64,000 bases of DNA from Pseudomonadales bacterium (lineage in GTDB: Bacteria > Pseudomonadota > Gammaproteobacteria > Pseudomonadales > Ketobacteraceae), in assembly GCA_002701845.1 (NCBI GenBank), contig NZXG01000038.1:276023-340022 (forward strand), given 5' to 3'. Under the pieces are notes generated by a model. That model was not told the DNA's origin. It did not search any database and saw nothing but the letters and a program-made list of their open reading frames with translations. The position numbers and the translations under genes are program-made. Below are positions 18,855-28,677 of the stretch, piece after piece; within the stretch, counting starts at the first letter, position 1, and each line of letters begins with the position of its first letter.

Positions 18855-19354
18855 TGGCAAGGGTTTACCTGGGCCTGGGCGGCAACCTGGATGCCCCTGT
18901 CCATCAACTCCGGTCAGCCCTGGAACACATCCGGGGGCTGCCGGAAACCCGGCTGGTGGCGGTGTCGCCGTTTTACGGCAGTACCGCAGTGGGGCCGGGA
19001 ACACAGCCGGATTATGTTAACGCCGCCTGCGAACTCCGCACCGCGCTGGAACCTTTGACCTTACTGGATCAGTTGCAGGCCATCGAACAGCGGCAGGGCC
19101 GGCAGCGGGGGCCGGAACAATGGGCCCCCCGCACCCTGGACCTGGACATCCTGCTCTACGCCGGACAGGTAATTGATCTGCCCCGCTTGACGGTGCCCCA
19201 CCCCCGCCTGGATCAGCGCAATTTCGTGTTGCGCCCCCTGCAGGATCTGAATCCGCAACTGTGCCTGCCGGACGGCCGGCGGGTGGCGGATCTGCTGGCC
19301 CAGGTGGGGGACGCCGGCCTCTGGGCCCTGGCGGAGGCCGGTGATCCGGCATGA
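18851..19354 (+). CDS. folK: 2-amino-4-hydroxy-6-hydroxymethyldihydropteridine pyrophosphokinase
   Basis: 167 aa. HPPK transfers pyrophosphate from ATP to the pterin in folate synthesis. The signature RTLDLDILLY (with the two metal-binding Asp) and the N-terminal LGLGGNLD are present. There are two consecutive ATG codons; the first overlaps the pcnB stop. The gene's own stop overlaps the next start by 4 bases, so pcnB-folK-kinase are read as one coupled unit. Confidence 0.95.
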   Translation: MMARVYLGLGGNLDAPVHQLRSALEHIRGLPETRLVAVSPFYGSTAVGPGTQPDYVNAACELRTALEPLTLLDQLQAIEQRQGRQRGPEQWAPRTLDLDILLYAGQVIDLPRLTVPHPRLDQRNFVLRPLQDLNPQLCLPDGRRVADLLAQVGDAGLWALAEAGDPA

Positions 19355-19980
19355 GATTCATTGCAGTTGAGGGACCCATCGGTGTGGGCAAAACCACCCT
19401 TTCCCGCCGCCTGGCCGCCAGTTTCGATTACCAACTGCTACTGGAAGGGGCCCACGAAAATCCGTTTCTGGAGCGCTTTTATCAGGACCCTGCCCAGTGG
19501 GCCCTGCAAACCCAATTGTTCTTTTTGTTGCAACGGGCGGAGCAACTGAACGACCTGCGCCAGGAGGATCTGTTCCAGCCGGCGCGGGTGGCGGATTTTC
19601 TGATTCACAAAGATCGTCTGTTCGCCGCCCTGACCCTGGCGGATGACGAGTTTGCCCTCTACGAAAAAGTCTATCAGCACGTGATTCAACGGGCGCCGCA
19701 GCCGGATCTGGTCATCTATCTGCAGGCGCCGGTGCCGGTACTTCAGCAACGCATCCGCCAGCGCGGCATTGCCTGTGAGCAAAGCATCAGCGCCGACTAT
19801 CTGCAACGCCTCAGTGACGCCTATGTGAGTCTGTTTCAGCATTATGACGAAACCCCGCTGCTGGTGGTCAATACCGAACAGCTGAACCTGGCGGAAAGCA
19901 CCCGTGACTATGAAAAACTGCTGCAGTATATTCTGTCCCTTCAGGGTGGTCGGCATCATTTTGATCCGGCCGCTCCCTGA
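19351..19980 (+). CDS. Deoxynucleoside kinase
   Basis: 209 aa, dNK/dGK-dAK family of P-loop kinases (GPIGVGKTT at about 8-16). The DR-type region (LIHKDRLFA) and the lid sequence (RQRGIACEQ) are in place. It phosphorylates deoxynucleosides in salvage; base preference cannot be read by eye. A kinase of this type between folK and panB is common in Pseudomonas relatives. The ATGA overlap with folK indicates coupling. Confidence 0.88.
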   Translation: MRFIAVEGPIGVGKTTLSRRLAASFDYQLLLEGAHENPFLERFYQDPAQWALQTQLFFLLQRAEQLNDLRQEDLFQPARVADFLIHKDRLFAALTLADDEFALYEKVYQHVIQRAPQPDLVIYLQAPVPVLQQRIRQRGIACEQSISADYLQRLSDAYVSLFQHYDETPLLVVNTEQLNLAESTRDYEKLLQYILSLQGGRHHFDPAAP

Positions 19981-20051
19981 CACCGCCGCCAGCCCGGTCA
20001 GGGTCTGGCGCACGGCCCCGAGCCCCCGGCAATACGGAAAGGAGTCACAGC

Positions 20052-20845
20052 ATGGCGATCACCCTCAGCACCCTCACTGAACTCAAGCAGCGGGGAGAAA
20101 AGTTCACCTGCCTTACCGCTTACGACAGTACCTTTGCTCACCTGGCCAGCAGCGCCGGGGTGGAGACCTTGCTGGTGGGGGATTCCCTGGGCAACGTCCT
20201 GCAGGGCCACGACAGCACCGTGCCGGTGAGCCTGGAGGATATGATCTACCACACCCAATGCGTCAAGCGGGGCAATCAGGGCGCCCTGATCATCGCTGAT
20301 CTGCCCTTTATGACCTACGCCACGGCGGAGCAACTGTACAGCAGCAGCGCGGCCCTGATGCGCGCCGGCGCCCAGGTGGTGAAACTGGAGGGTGGCGGCT
20401 GGCTGCTGGACAGCGTACCCCGCCTGGCGGGCTGCGGAGTGCCGGTGTGTATCCATCTGGGGCTGACCCCGCAATCGGTGAATAAATTCGGTGGTTTCAA
20501 GGTCCAGGGGCGGGATCCCGCTGCCCGCCGGGCCCTGGTGCAGGACGCGGTGGCGGCGGAAAAGGCCGGCGCCGCCCTGCTGCTGTTCGAATGCATCCCC
20601 GCCGACCTGATGGAAGAGATCATGGACCGGGTGAGCGTTCCGGTGATCGGTATTGGCGCCGGCCCCGCGCCGGATGCCCAGGTGCTGGTGATGCACGACA
20701 TGCTGGGAGCCACCCCCCGCAAGCCGCCACGCTTTGTGAAAAACTTTTTGGCGGAGGGCGATGGCAGTATAACCGGCGCCTTCGGCGCTTATATTGATGC
20801 GGTCAAAAAAGGCCGTTTCCCTGGTCCGGAACATGGATTCGACTG

Positions 20846-20846
<1 letters not shown>
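20052..20846 (+). CDS. panB: 3-methyl-2-oxobutanoate hydroxymethyltransferase
   Basis: 264 aa, usual length. It makes ketopantoate from alpha-ketoisovalerate and methylenetetrahydrofolate, the first committed step to pantothenate. Motifs: [44 protein letters not shown] and FECIP. A GGAG-type site precedes ATG 20052. The stop shares bases with panC (TGATG), and folate enzymes upstream supply its cofactor. Confidence 0.96.
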
Positions 20847-21697
<851 letters not shown>

Positions 21698-21798
21698 TCC
21701 GTTATTGGTCAAATTTCACTTTACAGCCACGCCCCCCGGTGCGAGAGTTGAACCGCTTTTCATTACTGTATAACCACTTCTAACACCGGGGAAACACT

Positions 21799-23130
21799 AT
21801 GCATGCTGCTTGGGGAAGAGCGCTCCTTCCTGCGCTCTCTTTTATTGCGCTGACATCACTGACCGGCCCCCTGCGGGCGGCCACCTACGGCGCTGCCCTT
21901 ACCAACCTTTGTGACGCTGTGGCCGGGGGCGGCACGCCCGTGAACCTGGACGCGCTCTGCAGTGGCGGCGGCGTCATCGATGGCATTCCGGTGGACGCGG
22001 TAAGCTTCGGCTCCTCCCTGACCCCCACCGACAATCTCAGCTCCGCCATCGTCAGCTCCGACTCCACCCAAACCACTCAAAGCGCTCTCCAGGACCGGTT
22101 CGACGATCAGCGCCTGGAACAGCGGCCGCTGCCCGCCAGCGCCGAGGGCCTGGTACCCACCACCGGGTTTTTCGTCACCCTGAAATCCGTCACCGGGGAC
22201 CGGGACAACGATCGCTACCGCGTTCCCTCCACCGCCAGCGACTGTAACGTGGCCAATCAGGAACTCTGCGCCGGAGACATCGAAACCGGTTTTGACTACG
22301 AATATTTCAGCCTGCTGCTGGGCTACGACACCCGCCTCAATCAGGACCTGATCGTGGGCCTGGCGGGCACCTTCAGCAGTGGTGACTCCAGTGCCGACGG
22401 CAGCGCCAGCAGCTCCAGCTTCGAGGATTTGTTATTCACCGCCTACGCCAACGGCTTCGGACCCGCTGGCCTCTACTGGGATGCCAGCCTGGGCCTGGGT
22501 TGGGGGGAAAACAGCATTCGCCGCGCTCTCAGTTACACCATGGAGGTCAGCAACCAGGCCGCCACCTTCACCAACCTGGCCAGTGGCTCTCCGGAAAAAA
22601 CCCTGTGGAGCGCCTCCGCCGGACTGGGCAAGGACTTCGCGCTACAGGCCTGGACTATCTCCCCTTCCCTGCGGGTGGACTGGTCGCAAACCGATATCGA
22701 CGGCTACCGGGAAACTTCCACCCTGTCCGGCGTCAGCGATCAGGTGGAAAGCCTGGTGATCGATAACCTGCTGTTGCGGGTGGACGAGCAGGAAGTCACT
22801 ACCCTGTCCTCCCGCTTGTCCGTTGACGTCACCCGGGCCTTCAGCGTCAGCAACGGGGTGGTGGTGCCGATGCTCTCCCTGTCCTGGATCAAGCAGTACG
22901 AAGACCAGGAAGAACTCACTTCGCAGTTTTTGTTCCAGGGCAGCGGCGACCAGTCCTTCAAATTCACCACCGAAACCCCGGAACTGGACGACAACTACTT
23001 CAGTCTGGGGGCCGGCGTCAGCCAGACCTTTCCCGGGGGCCTCACCAGCTTCGCGCTGGTGGAAACCCTTCTCGGCCACAGTGACATCAGTCAATTCGCT
23101 CTGTCCGTTGGTTTCCGACAGGATTTTTAG
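21799..23130 (+). CDS. Outer-membrane autotransporter-type beta-barrel protein
   Basis: 443 aa with a signal peptide (about 1-28, cleavage near LRAA). A Gly/Ser-rich, partly disordered region follows to about 110, then alternating amphipathic strands to the end. The C-terminus (FALSVGFRQDF) ends in aromatic-x-Phe, the BAM recognition signature. The barrel resembles autotransporter beta domains, but the passenger is very short, so it is more likely a barrel protein than a secretor of a large passenger. Two Cys pairs occur in the N-terminal half. Function unknown. It is a stand-alone gene. Confidence 0.72.
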   Translation: MHAAWGRALLPALSFIALTSLTGPLRAATYGAALTNLCDAVAGGGTPVNLDALCSGGGVIDGIPVDAVSFGSSLTPTDNLSSAIVSSDSTQTTQSALQDRFDDQRLEQRPLPASAEGLVPTTGFFVTLKSVTGDRDNDRYRVPSTASDCNVANQELCAGDIETGFDYEYFSLLLGYDTRLNQDLIVGLAGTFSSGDSSADGSASSSSFEDLLFTAYANGFGPAGLYWDASLGLGWGENSIRRALSYTMEVSNQAATFTNLASGSPEKTLWSASAGLGKDFALQAWTISPSLRVDWSQTDIDGYRETSTLSGVSDQVESLVIDNLLLRVDEQEVTTLSSRLSVDVTRAFSVSNGVVVPMLSLSWIKQYEDQEELTSQFLFQGSGDQSFKFTTETPELDDNYFSLGAGVSQTFPGGLTSFALVETLLGHSDISQFALSVGFRQDF

Positions 23131-23142
23131 GCTTTTTGCAAT

Positions 23143-23222
23143 CCACGGTATCCGGCACTGACCGGATGCCGTGGTTAGCTCGCTGCTAGCCACTTCACCG
23201 ATAGCTGCGCCGCTATCCACCG
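23143..23222. repeat. Array of three stem-loops downstream of the barrel gene
   Basis: Stem 1: CCACGGTATCCGG with CCGGATGCCGTGG (23143-23174, 13 bp with one G-U pair). Stem 2: GGTTAGC with GCTAGCC (23173-23191). Stem 3: GATAGC with GCTATC (about 23201-23218). None is followed by a clear T-run. This may act as an mRNA end or as a REP-like palindromic unit. Confidence 0.6.
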
Positions 23223-23334
23223 CATGGGTCGCCAGCCCCTAAGCCTTGCCACACCGGCAAAAAACAACCTTCCTTAACAACCGCGACACAACTTTCAGCT
23301 TGGTTGAGCCTGCAACTGTTTCCGGGTTAGTCTA

Positions 23335-23350
23335 GGGAACCTCTGAATAA
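23335..23350 (+). repeat. Dispersed 16-bp repeat, copy 2 (GGGAACCTCTGAATAA)
   Basis: Identical to the copy at 28041-28056 except for the first base. It lies 40 bases upstream of the GluR0-like channel gene and may be part of its leader. Confidence 0.6.
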
Positions 23351-23389
23351 GCAGTCCCGACAGACAGCCAACAAAAAATGGAGTGACAC

Positions 23390-24472
23390 TTGCTCTCACA
23401 TCGCATATTTACCAGGAAACTGCTGTGGAAAGCTCTACTGCTAAGCCAACTGATCCTGCTGCCGCTTGCCAATGGCACGGAACTCAAAGTAGCGCTGAAA
23501 CAGTCACCCCCTTTTACCTATCAGGAACAGGAGCAATGGCAAGGGGTCAGTGTAGAGCTGTGGAAAACAGTGGCAGACCAGGCCAATTACAGCTATCAGT
23601 TCCAGAGCCATGAATCGGTAGCCGAGATGCTGGATGCCGTCGCCCAGGGCCGGGCGGATATTGCCATCGGCGCCATCAGTGTCTCCGCGGAACGGGAAAA
23701 ACAATTGGATTTTACCCAGCCCATGTACCAGGCGGGACTCGGCATCGCCGCCCGCAGCCAACCGGCCGGGTGGATGAGCACGGTGAAAAGCCTGTTCAGC
23801 TGGCAGTTTTTATCGGCGGTACTGGCGCTCAGTGTGGTGTTATTACTGGTGGGCGTGCTGATCTGGCTGTTGGAGCGGAAACGCAACCCGGAACAATTCG
23901 GTGGCAACACCAGCGCCGGTATTGGCAACGGCTTTTGGTGGTCCGCGGTAACCATGACCACGGTGGGCTACGGTGACAAAGCTCCCATCACTCCCGCCGG
24001 CAGATTGCTGGGACTAATTTGGATGTTTGCCAGCATCATCACCATCTCGGGCTTTACCGCGGGCATTGCCTCCAGCATCACTGTCAATAAATTGCAAACC
24101 CGCATTACCGGCGTGTCGGATTTACCGCAAGTGCAGGTGGCGGCGGTAGCGGAAACCAGCGGCGCGGCCTGGCTGGCCGGGGAAGGGATCCATTATCGCC
24201 CCTATCCCGACGTAAAAACCGCATTGGCGGCCATCAGGGAAGGTGATGTGGATGCCCTGGTGGCGGATGCGCCCTTAATGAGGTATCTGCTGCAGGAAGA
24301 GGACTATGCCAATGTGGTTGTCTTACCGCAGCTGGTGCGCAAGGAAAGTTACGCCTTTGCCATGGCCAACGGCAGCCCACTGCAGGAAACCATCAATCGC
24401 GCCATGCTGGAACACATGCAGACTGACCAATGGCAGCAGCTGTTAAATCAGAATTTCGGGCGTGAGCAATAA
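23390..24472 (+). CDS. GluR0-like ligand-gated potassium channel (periplasmic binding domain split by channel)
   Basis: 360 aa with a signal peptide (about 1-29). A bilobed amino-acid-binding domain is split in two: S1 (30-125), then a channel, then S2 (235-356). The channel has helix M1 (138-161), a pore loop with the potassium selectivity filter TVGYGD (191-196) and helix M2 (204-232). This is the layout of bacterial ionotropic glutamate receptor channels. The ligand-binding arginine is probably R102 in SAEREKQLDFT. The start is TTG 23390 with GGAG upstream. The ligand, an amino acid by family, and the physiological role are unknown. It is a single gene, convergent with arsJ. Confidence 0.88.
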   Translation: MLSHRIFTRKLLWKALLLSQLILLPLANGTELKVALKQSPPFTYQEQEQWQGVSVELWKTVADQANYSYQFQSHESVAEMLDAVAQGRADIAIGAISVSAEREKQLDFTQPMYQAGLGIAARSQPAGWMSTVKSLFSWQFLSAVLALSVVLLLVGVLIWLLERKRNPEQFGGNTSAGIGNGFWWSAVTMTTVGYGDKAPITPAGRLLGLIWMFASIITISGFTAGIASSITVNKLQTRITGVSDLPQVQVAAVAETSGAAWLAGEGIHYRPYPDVKTALAAIREGDVDALVADAPLMRYLLQEEDYANVVVLPQLVRKESYAFAMANGSPLQETINRAMLEHMQTDQWQQLLNQNFGREQ

Positions 24473-24489
24473 ACCAGAGCGTACCGGGC

Positions 24490-25722
24490 TCAGTGACTGC
24501 CCGCAGCAGGCACCGGGTGCCGTGGCAACCACACCGACAGCAGCGCCGCCGTGGCCACGAACAGGGCCGACACCCACAGGCAAATTCCCAGGCCATAGGC
24601 CTGAAACAGCCACCCCGACAGCACCGTGCCCAGCAGTCGCCCCATGGCGTTGGCCATGTAGTAAAAACCCACGTCCAGGGAGACGCCGTCTTCACTGGCG
24701 TAACTGACAATCAAATAACTGTGCAGGGATGAGTTCACGGCGAACACCGCGCCGAACAGCCACAATCCCAACACCAGCCAGGTGACCGGCGACGTGCCCC
24801 AGGCCATAGCCAGGGCAATGGCCGCCGGTAACAGCGCCAGGGGCAGAGCCCACAGCACGGCGCTGCGCCCGTCCGGCGACCGGCCCTGGCGGCCCCGGGT
24901 AAAGCGCGGCGCCAGGGTCTGGACAATGCCGTAGGCAATGACCCACAGGGCCAGAAAGCCCCCTACCCGCCAGTGATCCCAGCCCGCGCTGCTCAAATAT
25001 ACCGGCAGCGCCACCACAAACCACACATCCCGGGCGCCGAATAGAAACATCCGCGCGGCGGAGAGCGTGTTTACCGCCGGACTCTTGGACAGGATTTCGG
25101 TAAATTTGGGTTTGGCTTTGGCGCGGCCCAGATCCTGGCTCAATTTGATCATGCTCAACAGCCAGATCAGCGCCAGCACCGCCGCCATGGCCAGGGCCGA
25201 GCCGCGAAAGCCCAACGCCATTAGCAGCGCGGCCCCGAGGAAAAAACCGGCCCCCTTTAACGCATTTTTGGAGCCGGTAAGCAGGGCCACCCAGCGATAC
25301 AACGCCCCTTCCGCGTCTTTGGGCACCAGCAGTTTGATGGCGCTCTTGGCGCTCATTTTGTTCAGGTCCTTGGCGATACCGGAGAGGGCCTGGGCGGCCA
25401 TCACCCAGGGCACGGTGAGCAGGGCCGTGGGCACCAGCAGCATGCCCAGGGCCACCACCTGCAGCAGCAGGCCCAGGTTCATGGTGCGATTCAACCCCAG
25501 CCGCGCCCCCAGCCAGCCACCGGTGAGATTGGTCACCACGCCGAAGAACTCGTAAAACAAAAACAACAGGGCGATTTCCAGCGGGCTGTAGCCCAGATCA
25601 TGAAAATGCAGCACCACCAGCATACGCAGGGCGCCATCGGTGAGGGTAAACGCCCAATAGTTACCGGTGACCAGAATATATTGCCGCACCTGCGGCGAAA
25701 GCTGCGCCAATGGCGTCATCAC
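24490..25722 (-). CDS. arsJ: Organoarsenical efflux MFS permease ArsJ
   Basis: 410 aa, major facilitator fold with about 11-12 helices. The N-terminus (YILVTGNYWAFTLTDGALRMLVVLHFH) is characteristic of ArsJ. ArsJ exports 1-arseno-3-phosphoglycerate made by the neighbouring GAPDH from arsenate, giving arsenate resistance without reduction. Start ATG 25722 is one base past the gapdh stop, so the two are coupled. The order arsR-gapdh-arsJ is the described operon. Confidence 0.93.
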   Translation of the reverse strand: MMTPLAQLSPQVRQYILVTGNYWAFTLTDGALRMLVVLHFHDLGYSPLEIALLFLFYEFFGVVTNLTGGWLGARLGLNRTMNLGLLLQVVALGMLLVPTALLTVPWVMAAQALSGIAKDLNKMSAKSAIKLLVPKDAEGALYRWVALLTGSKNALKGAGFFLGAALLMALGFRGSALAMAAVLALIWLLSMIKLSQDLGRAKAKPKFTEILSKSPAVNTLSAARMFLFGARDVWFVVALPVYLSSAGWDHWRVGGFLALWVIAYGIVQTLAPRFTRGRQGRSPDGRSAVLWALPLALLPAAIALAMAWGTSPVTWLVLGLWLFGAVFAVNSSLHSYLIVSYASEDGVSLDVGFYYMANAMGRLLGTVLSGWLFQAYGLGICLWVSALFVATAALLSVWLPRHPVPAAGSH

Positions 25723-25723
25723 A

Positions 25724-26734
25724 TCAGCCCTGATCCGCCCGCGCCACCATCAACGCCAGCTCCGCGGTGCGGTTGGCGTATCCCCATTCGTTGTCGTACC
25801 AGGCGTAGATCTTCACGTGAGTCTGGTTCACCACCATGGTGGACAAGGCATCGATGATGCTGGAGCGGGGATCGGTTTTGTAATCCACCGACACCAGGGG
25901 GCGCTCCTCATAACCCAGGATGCCATTCAGTTCACCCTCGGCGGCCTGCCTGAGCAGCGCATTGACCTCCTCCACCGTGGTGGGCCGGGCCACTTCGAAC
26001 ACGCAATCCGTTAATGAGGCATTGGCCAGGGGCACCCGCACCGCATGGCCGTTCAGCTTGCCTTTCAACTCCGGGAAAATATGGGTAATGGCGGTGGCGG
26101 ACCCGGTGGTGGTGGGAATCAGGCTTTCACCACAGGCCCGGGCCCGACGCAGGTCTTTATGGGGGGCGTCGAGAATGGTCTGGGTATTGGTAATATCGTG
26201 GATGGTGGTCATGGAACCGTGGACGATGCCCAGGGACTCATGAATCACTTTCACCACCGGCGCCAGACAATTGGTGGTGCAGGAGGCGGCAGTAACCACA
26301 GGATGCGATTCCGGCTGAAACAGATGATCATTGACGCCCAGCACCAGGTTCAGCACACCCGCTTCTTTCACCGGCGCCGTCACCACCACCCGCTTGACCC
26401 CCTGATCAAGATAGGCCTGCAACAGCGCGCGACTTTTCATTTTACCGGAGGCTTCGATCACCAGATCGCATCCGGACCAGTCCGTCTCCGCGATGGTTTT
26501 ATTACGGGTACAGGAAATCCGTTGATCGTCGATCACTATCAGCCCGGCAGCGTGCTCCGCCTGCCGATGCCAACGTCCATGCACCGAATCAAAGTTCAGC
26601 AGGTGCGCCAGGGTGGCGGCATCCCCCGCCGGATCATTAATGCACTGAACCTGTACATCCGCCTTCTCCAGCAACGCCCGCAGCGTCAGACGACCCATGC
26701 GGCCAAACCCGTTAATACCCACGCTCAAAGCCAT
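25724..26734 (-). CDS. ArsJ-associated glyceraldehyde-3-phosphate dehydrogenase
   Basis: 336 aa. NAD-binding [10 protein letters not shown] is at 7-16, the catalytic cysteine C152 is in ASCTTNC, and its partner H179 is in TIHD. The enzyme can use arsenate in place of phosphate to form 1-arseno-3-phosphoglycerate, which ArsJ then exports. ATG 26734 follows a GGGAGTG site; the frame reaches 26755 but that adds nothing conserved. The context, not the sequence alone, marks it as the arsenic-dedicated copy. Confidence 0.93.
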   Translation of the reverse strand: MALSVGINGFGRMGRLTLRALLEKADVQVQCINDPAGDAATLAHLLNFDSVHGRWHRQAEHAAGLIVIDDQRISCTRNKTIAETDWSGCDLVIEASGKMKSRALLQAYLDQGVKRVVVTAPVKEAGVLNLVLGVNDHLFQPESHPVVTAASCTTNCLAPVVKVIHESLGIVHGSMTTIHDITNTQTILDAPHKDLRRARACGESLIPTTTGSATAITHIFPELKGKLNGHAVRVPLANASLTDCVFEVARPTTVEEVNALLRQAAEGELNGILGYEERPLVSVDYKTDPRSSIIDALSTMVVNQTHVKIYAWYDNEWGYANRTAELALMVARADQG

Positions 26735-26769
26735 AGGACTACACTCCCAAATCATTAAATCAGTAATCG

Positions 26770-27120
26770 TCAGCAGCAGGCCTGTGCCCGGGACGGGCGC
26801 TCACCCATGCGGTTAAGACGTTGCAGATCCACCTGTAGGAAACCCCGGTTGGCCACCGCCGTCTGCTGCAGCACGGCATTGCACCAGGGCGCCAGCCGCG
26901 GCTCCAGACTGTAAAAAACCCATTGCCCCTGACGCCGGTCCTGCACCAGTCCGCATTTACGCAGTTGCGCCAGGTGGCGGGATATCTTGGGTTGGCTCTG
27001 CTCCAGCGCCGCCATCAGTTCGCAGACGCAAAGCTCCCCTTCCAGAAAGATCAGCAGCAGGCAGCGTAAACGGGTGTCGTCCGCCAGACATTTATAGAAT
27101 TGGACAGGATTCAATGGCAC
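26770..27120 (-). CDS. arsR: ArsR-family arsenic-responsive repressor
   Basis: 116 aa winged-helix protein. The As(III) site is ELCVCEL (C31, C33), like ELCVCDL of the classic ArsR, and the C-terminus adds a CC pair. The recognition helix is [18 protein letters not shown]. The start is GTG 27120. It is first gene of the arsR-gapdh-arsJ unit, which it should repress until trivalent arsenic binds. Confidence 0.93.
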   Translation of the reverse strand: MPLNPVQFYKCLADDTRLRCLLLIFLEGELCVCELMAALEQSQPKISRHLAQLRKCGLVQDRRQGQWVFYSLEPRLAPWCNAVLQQTAVANRGFLQVDLQRLNRMGERPSRAQACC

Positions 27121-27169
27121 CCCCGGGATTCAGCCATGGCCAGACAATCCCAGGGTACCTATGCAATAT

Positions 27170-27196
27170 GACATATATATGAAATTCCGAATATGC
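27170..27196 (-). promoter_or_regulatory. AT-rich candidate operator/promoter of the ars operon
   Basis: The only AT-rich stretch in the arsR leader, with alternating ATAT runs flanking GAAATTC. That composition is typical of ArsR/SmtB operators. No perfect inverted repeat is visible, so the call rests on position. Confidence 0.35.
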
Positions 27197-27239
27197 GTGG
27201 CCATGAGCGGGGTATGACCACTGGCTGCCGCAGCGGGAA

Positions 27240-27986
27240 TCAGTCGGAAAGGTAGTATTCCACGGTGGACACCACCCGCACCTTTTTAATATGCGGGTTG
27301 TTCTTATCCCGGGGAGAGATGCTGAACTGGCCCTGGGAGGCCCGTTTGATCTTGCCCAGGGTACTGTCGGAATCCGCGGCGAATTTGTTGGCCACCTCCC
27401 GGGCTTTCTTGGTGGCCTCTTCAATCATGGCCGGCTTGATTTCGTTGAGGCCGGTGAACAGGTATTCCGTCTGCGCCTGATAATCCCCCCGGGTGATCAC
27501 CACCCCCTGCTTTCCCAGCTCGGACAGCTCACCCATGACTGCCCGCACCGCGCCGATATTTTTCGAGTACACGGTTACGCTCTGCAGCGCCGTATAGCGA
27601 AACTCGGCGGCGCCGTTGTTGCCATACTGCTGGGCGGACTTATCGGTAATCGCCGGGGCGGACACACTGATATCCTCCCCTGCGATATGATTGGTCAGCA
27701 GAAAGCTTTTAATCTTGTTGGTGCTGTCATCCAGTGCCCCGTACAAAGCCCCCAGATCATTGCTGGCCTCGGTAAACTGGATGGGCCAGATCACCACGTC
27801 CGCGGACATTTCCCGCTCCGCCAGGCCTTTTACGGTGACACTGCGTTCGTACTCCTTTACGTCCACCGCCGCTTTGGCCAGGATAAATCCCAGACCCAGC
27901 AGGCCGGCACACAAAAACACCCCCAGCATCAGCGCGGCGCCGGCATTATTGTCTGTATTTTTCGCTGGATTGGGTTGCACCGCCAT
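27240..27986 (-). CDS. SIMPL domain protein
   Basis: 248 aa with one N-terminal membrane helix (about 15-37) and then a SIMPL/DUF541 domain (VKGLAEREM..ADVVIWPI and later YLFTGLNEIKPAMIEEATKKAREVANKFA). SIMPL proteins are periplasmic or membrane-attached; E. coli YggE links to oxidative stress, but no activity is established. ATG 27986 has an AGGAGG site; the longer frame to 28037 is rejected. Confidence 0.82.
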   Translation of the reverse strand: MAVQPNPAKNTDNNAGAALMLGVFLCAGLLGLGFILAKAAVDVKEYERSVTVKGLAEREMSADVVIWPIQFTEASNDLGALYGALDDSTNKIKSFLLTNHIAGEDISVSAPAITDKSAQQYGNNGAAEFRYTALQSVTVYSKNIGAVRAVMGELSELGKQGVVITRGDYQAQTEYLFTGLNEIKPAMIEEATKKAREVANKFAADSDSTLGKIKRASQGQFSISPRDKNNPHIKKVRVVSTVEYYLSD

Positions 27987-28040
27987 GCATAATCCTCCTT
28001 GTTGCCAGCAAAATTGCCAATCCAACATGATTGGCAATTA

Positions 28041-28056
28041 AGGAACCTCTGAATAA
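28041..28056 (+). repeat. Dispersed 16-bp repeat, copy 3 (AGGAACCTCTGAATAA)
   Basis: Same orientation as the copies at 158 and 23335. It ends 5 bases before the stop of the DUF188 gene, between it and the SIMPL gene. Confidence 0.6.
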
Positions 28057-28061
28057 GTACG

Positions 28062-28520
28062 TCAGTCAGCCGCTTTGGCTTTGGCCAGAATCCGGTCCAG
28101 ATGATTGGCAAACGCCTGCCGGTCACTCTGGGTCAGGGCCGGCGGCCCTCCGGTGTCCAGGCCACTGGACCGCATGGTGTCGAGAAAATCCCGCATATTC
28201 AAGCGGCCGCGAATATTTTCCGGGGTAAACAGCTCCCCACGGGGGCTGAGGGCCTGGGCCTGCTTTTCAATAACCTCCGCCGCCAGGGGAATATCACTGG
28301 TGATCACCAGATCCCCCGCCGCCACCAGCTTCACAATCTCGTTGTCGGCAATGTCGAATCCCGCCGCCACCTGGCGGAATTGAATATGAGGCGATTTGGG
28401 CACCCGCAGATACTGATTGGCCACCAGTGTGGTGGTCACTCCGGTGCGCTGCGCGGCGCGGAATAAAATCTCTTTAATCACCACCGGACAGGCATCGGCA
28501 TCCACCCAGATTTTCAGCAT
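28062..28520 (-). CDS. YaiI/YqxD family protein (DUF188)
   Basis: 152 aa. The N-terminus [16 protein letters not shown] and the later [19 protein letters not shown] are the family hallmarks, with Asp residues arranged as in PIN-like nucleases. Biochemical function is not established. Usual family length. A stand-alone gene whose 3' end abuts the dispersed repeat. Confidence 0.9.
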   Translation of the reverse strand: MLKIWVDADACPVVIKEILFRAAQRTGVTTTLVANQYLRVPKSPHIQFRQVAAGFDIADNEIVKLVAAGDLVITSDIPLAAEVIEKQAQALSPRGELFTPENIRGRLNMRDFLDTMRSSGLDTGGPPALTQSDRQAFANHLDRILAKAKAAD

Positions 28521-28587
28521 GTTGATAATCCTGTGTTCATAATCCTGTTTTCATAAACCCCAAGTTATAACACTGTATTAGGGCCAG

Positions 28588-28615
28588 TTATACGCCACTG
28601 ATTATACGCCACTGA
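28588..28615. repeat. Perfect 14-bp tandem duplication
   Basis: TTATACGCCACTGA occurs twice head to tail (28588-28601, 28602-28615) in the gap between mtfA and the DUF188 gene. Confidence 0.9.
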
Positions 28616-28677
28616 CCCACGGCCGCCACGGACTGGGGCCAACGCCGGCGGGGCTCAGGGGCAGGCTGGCGTCGGCC

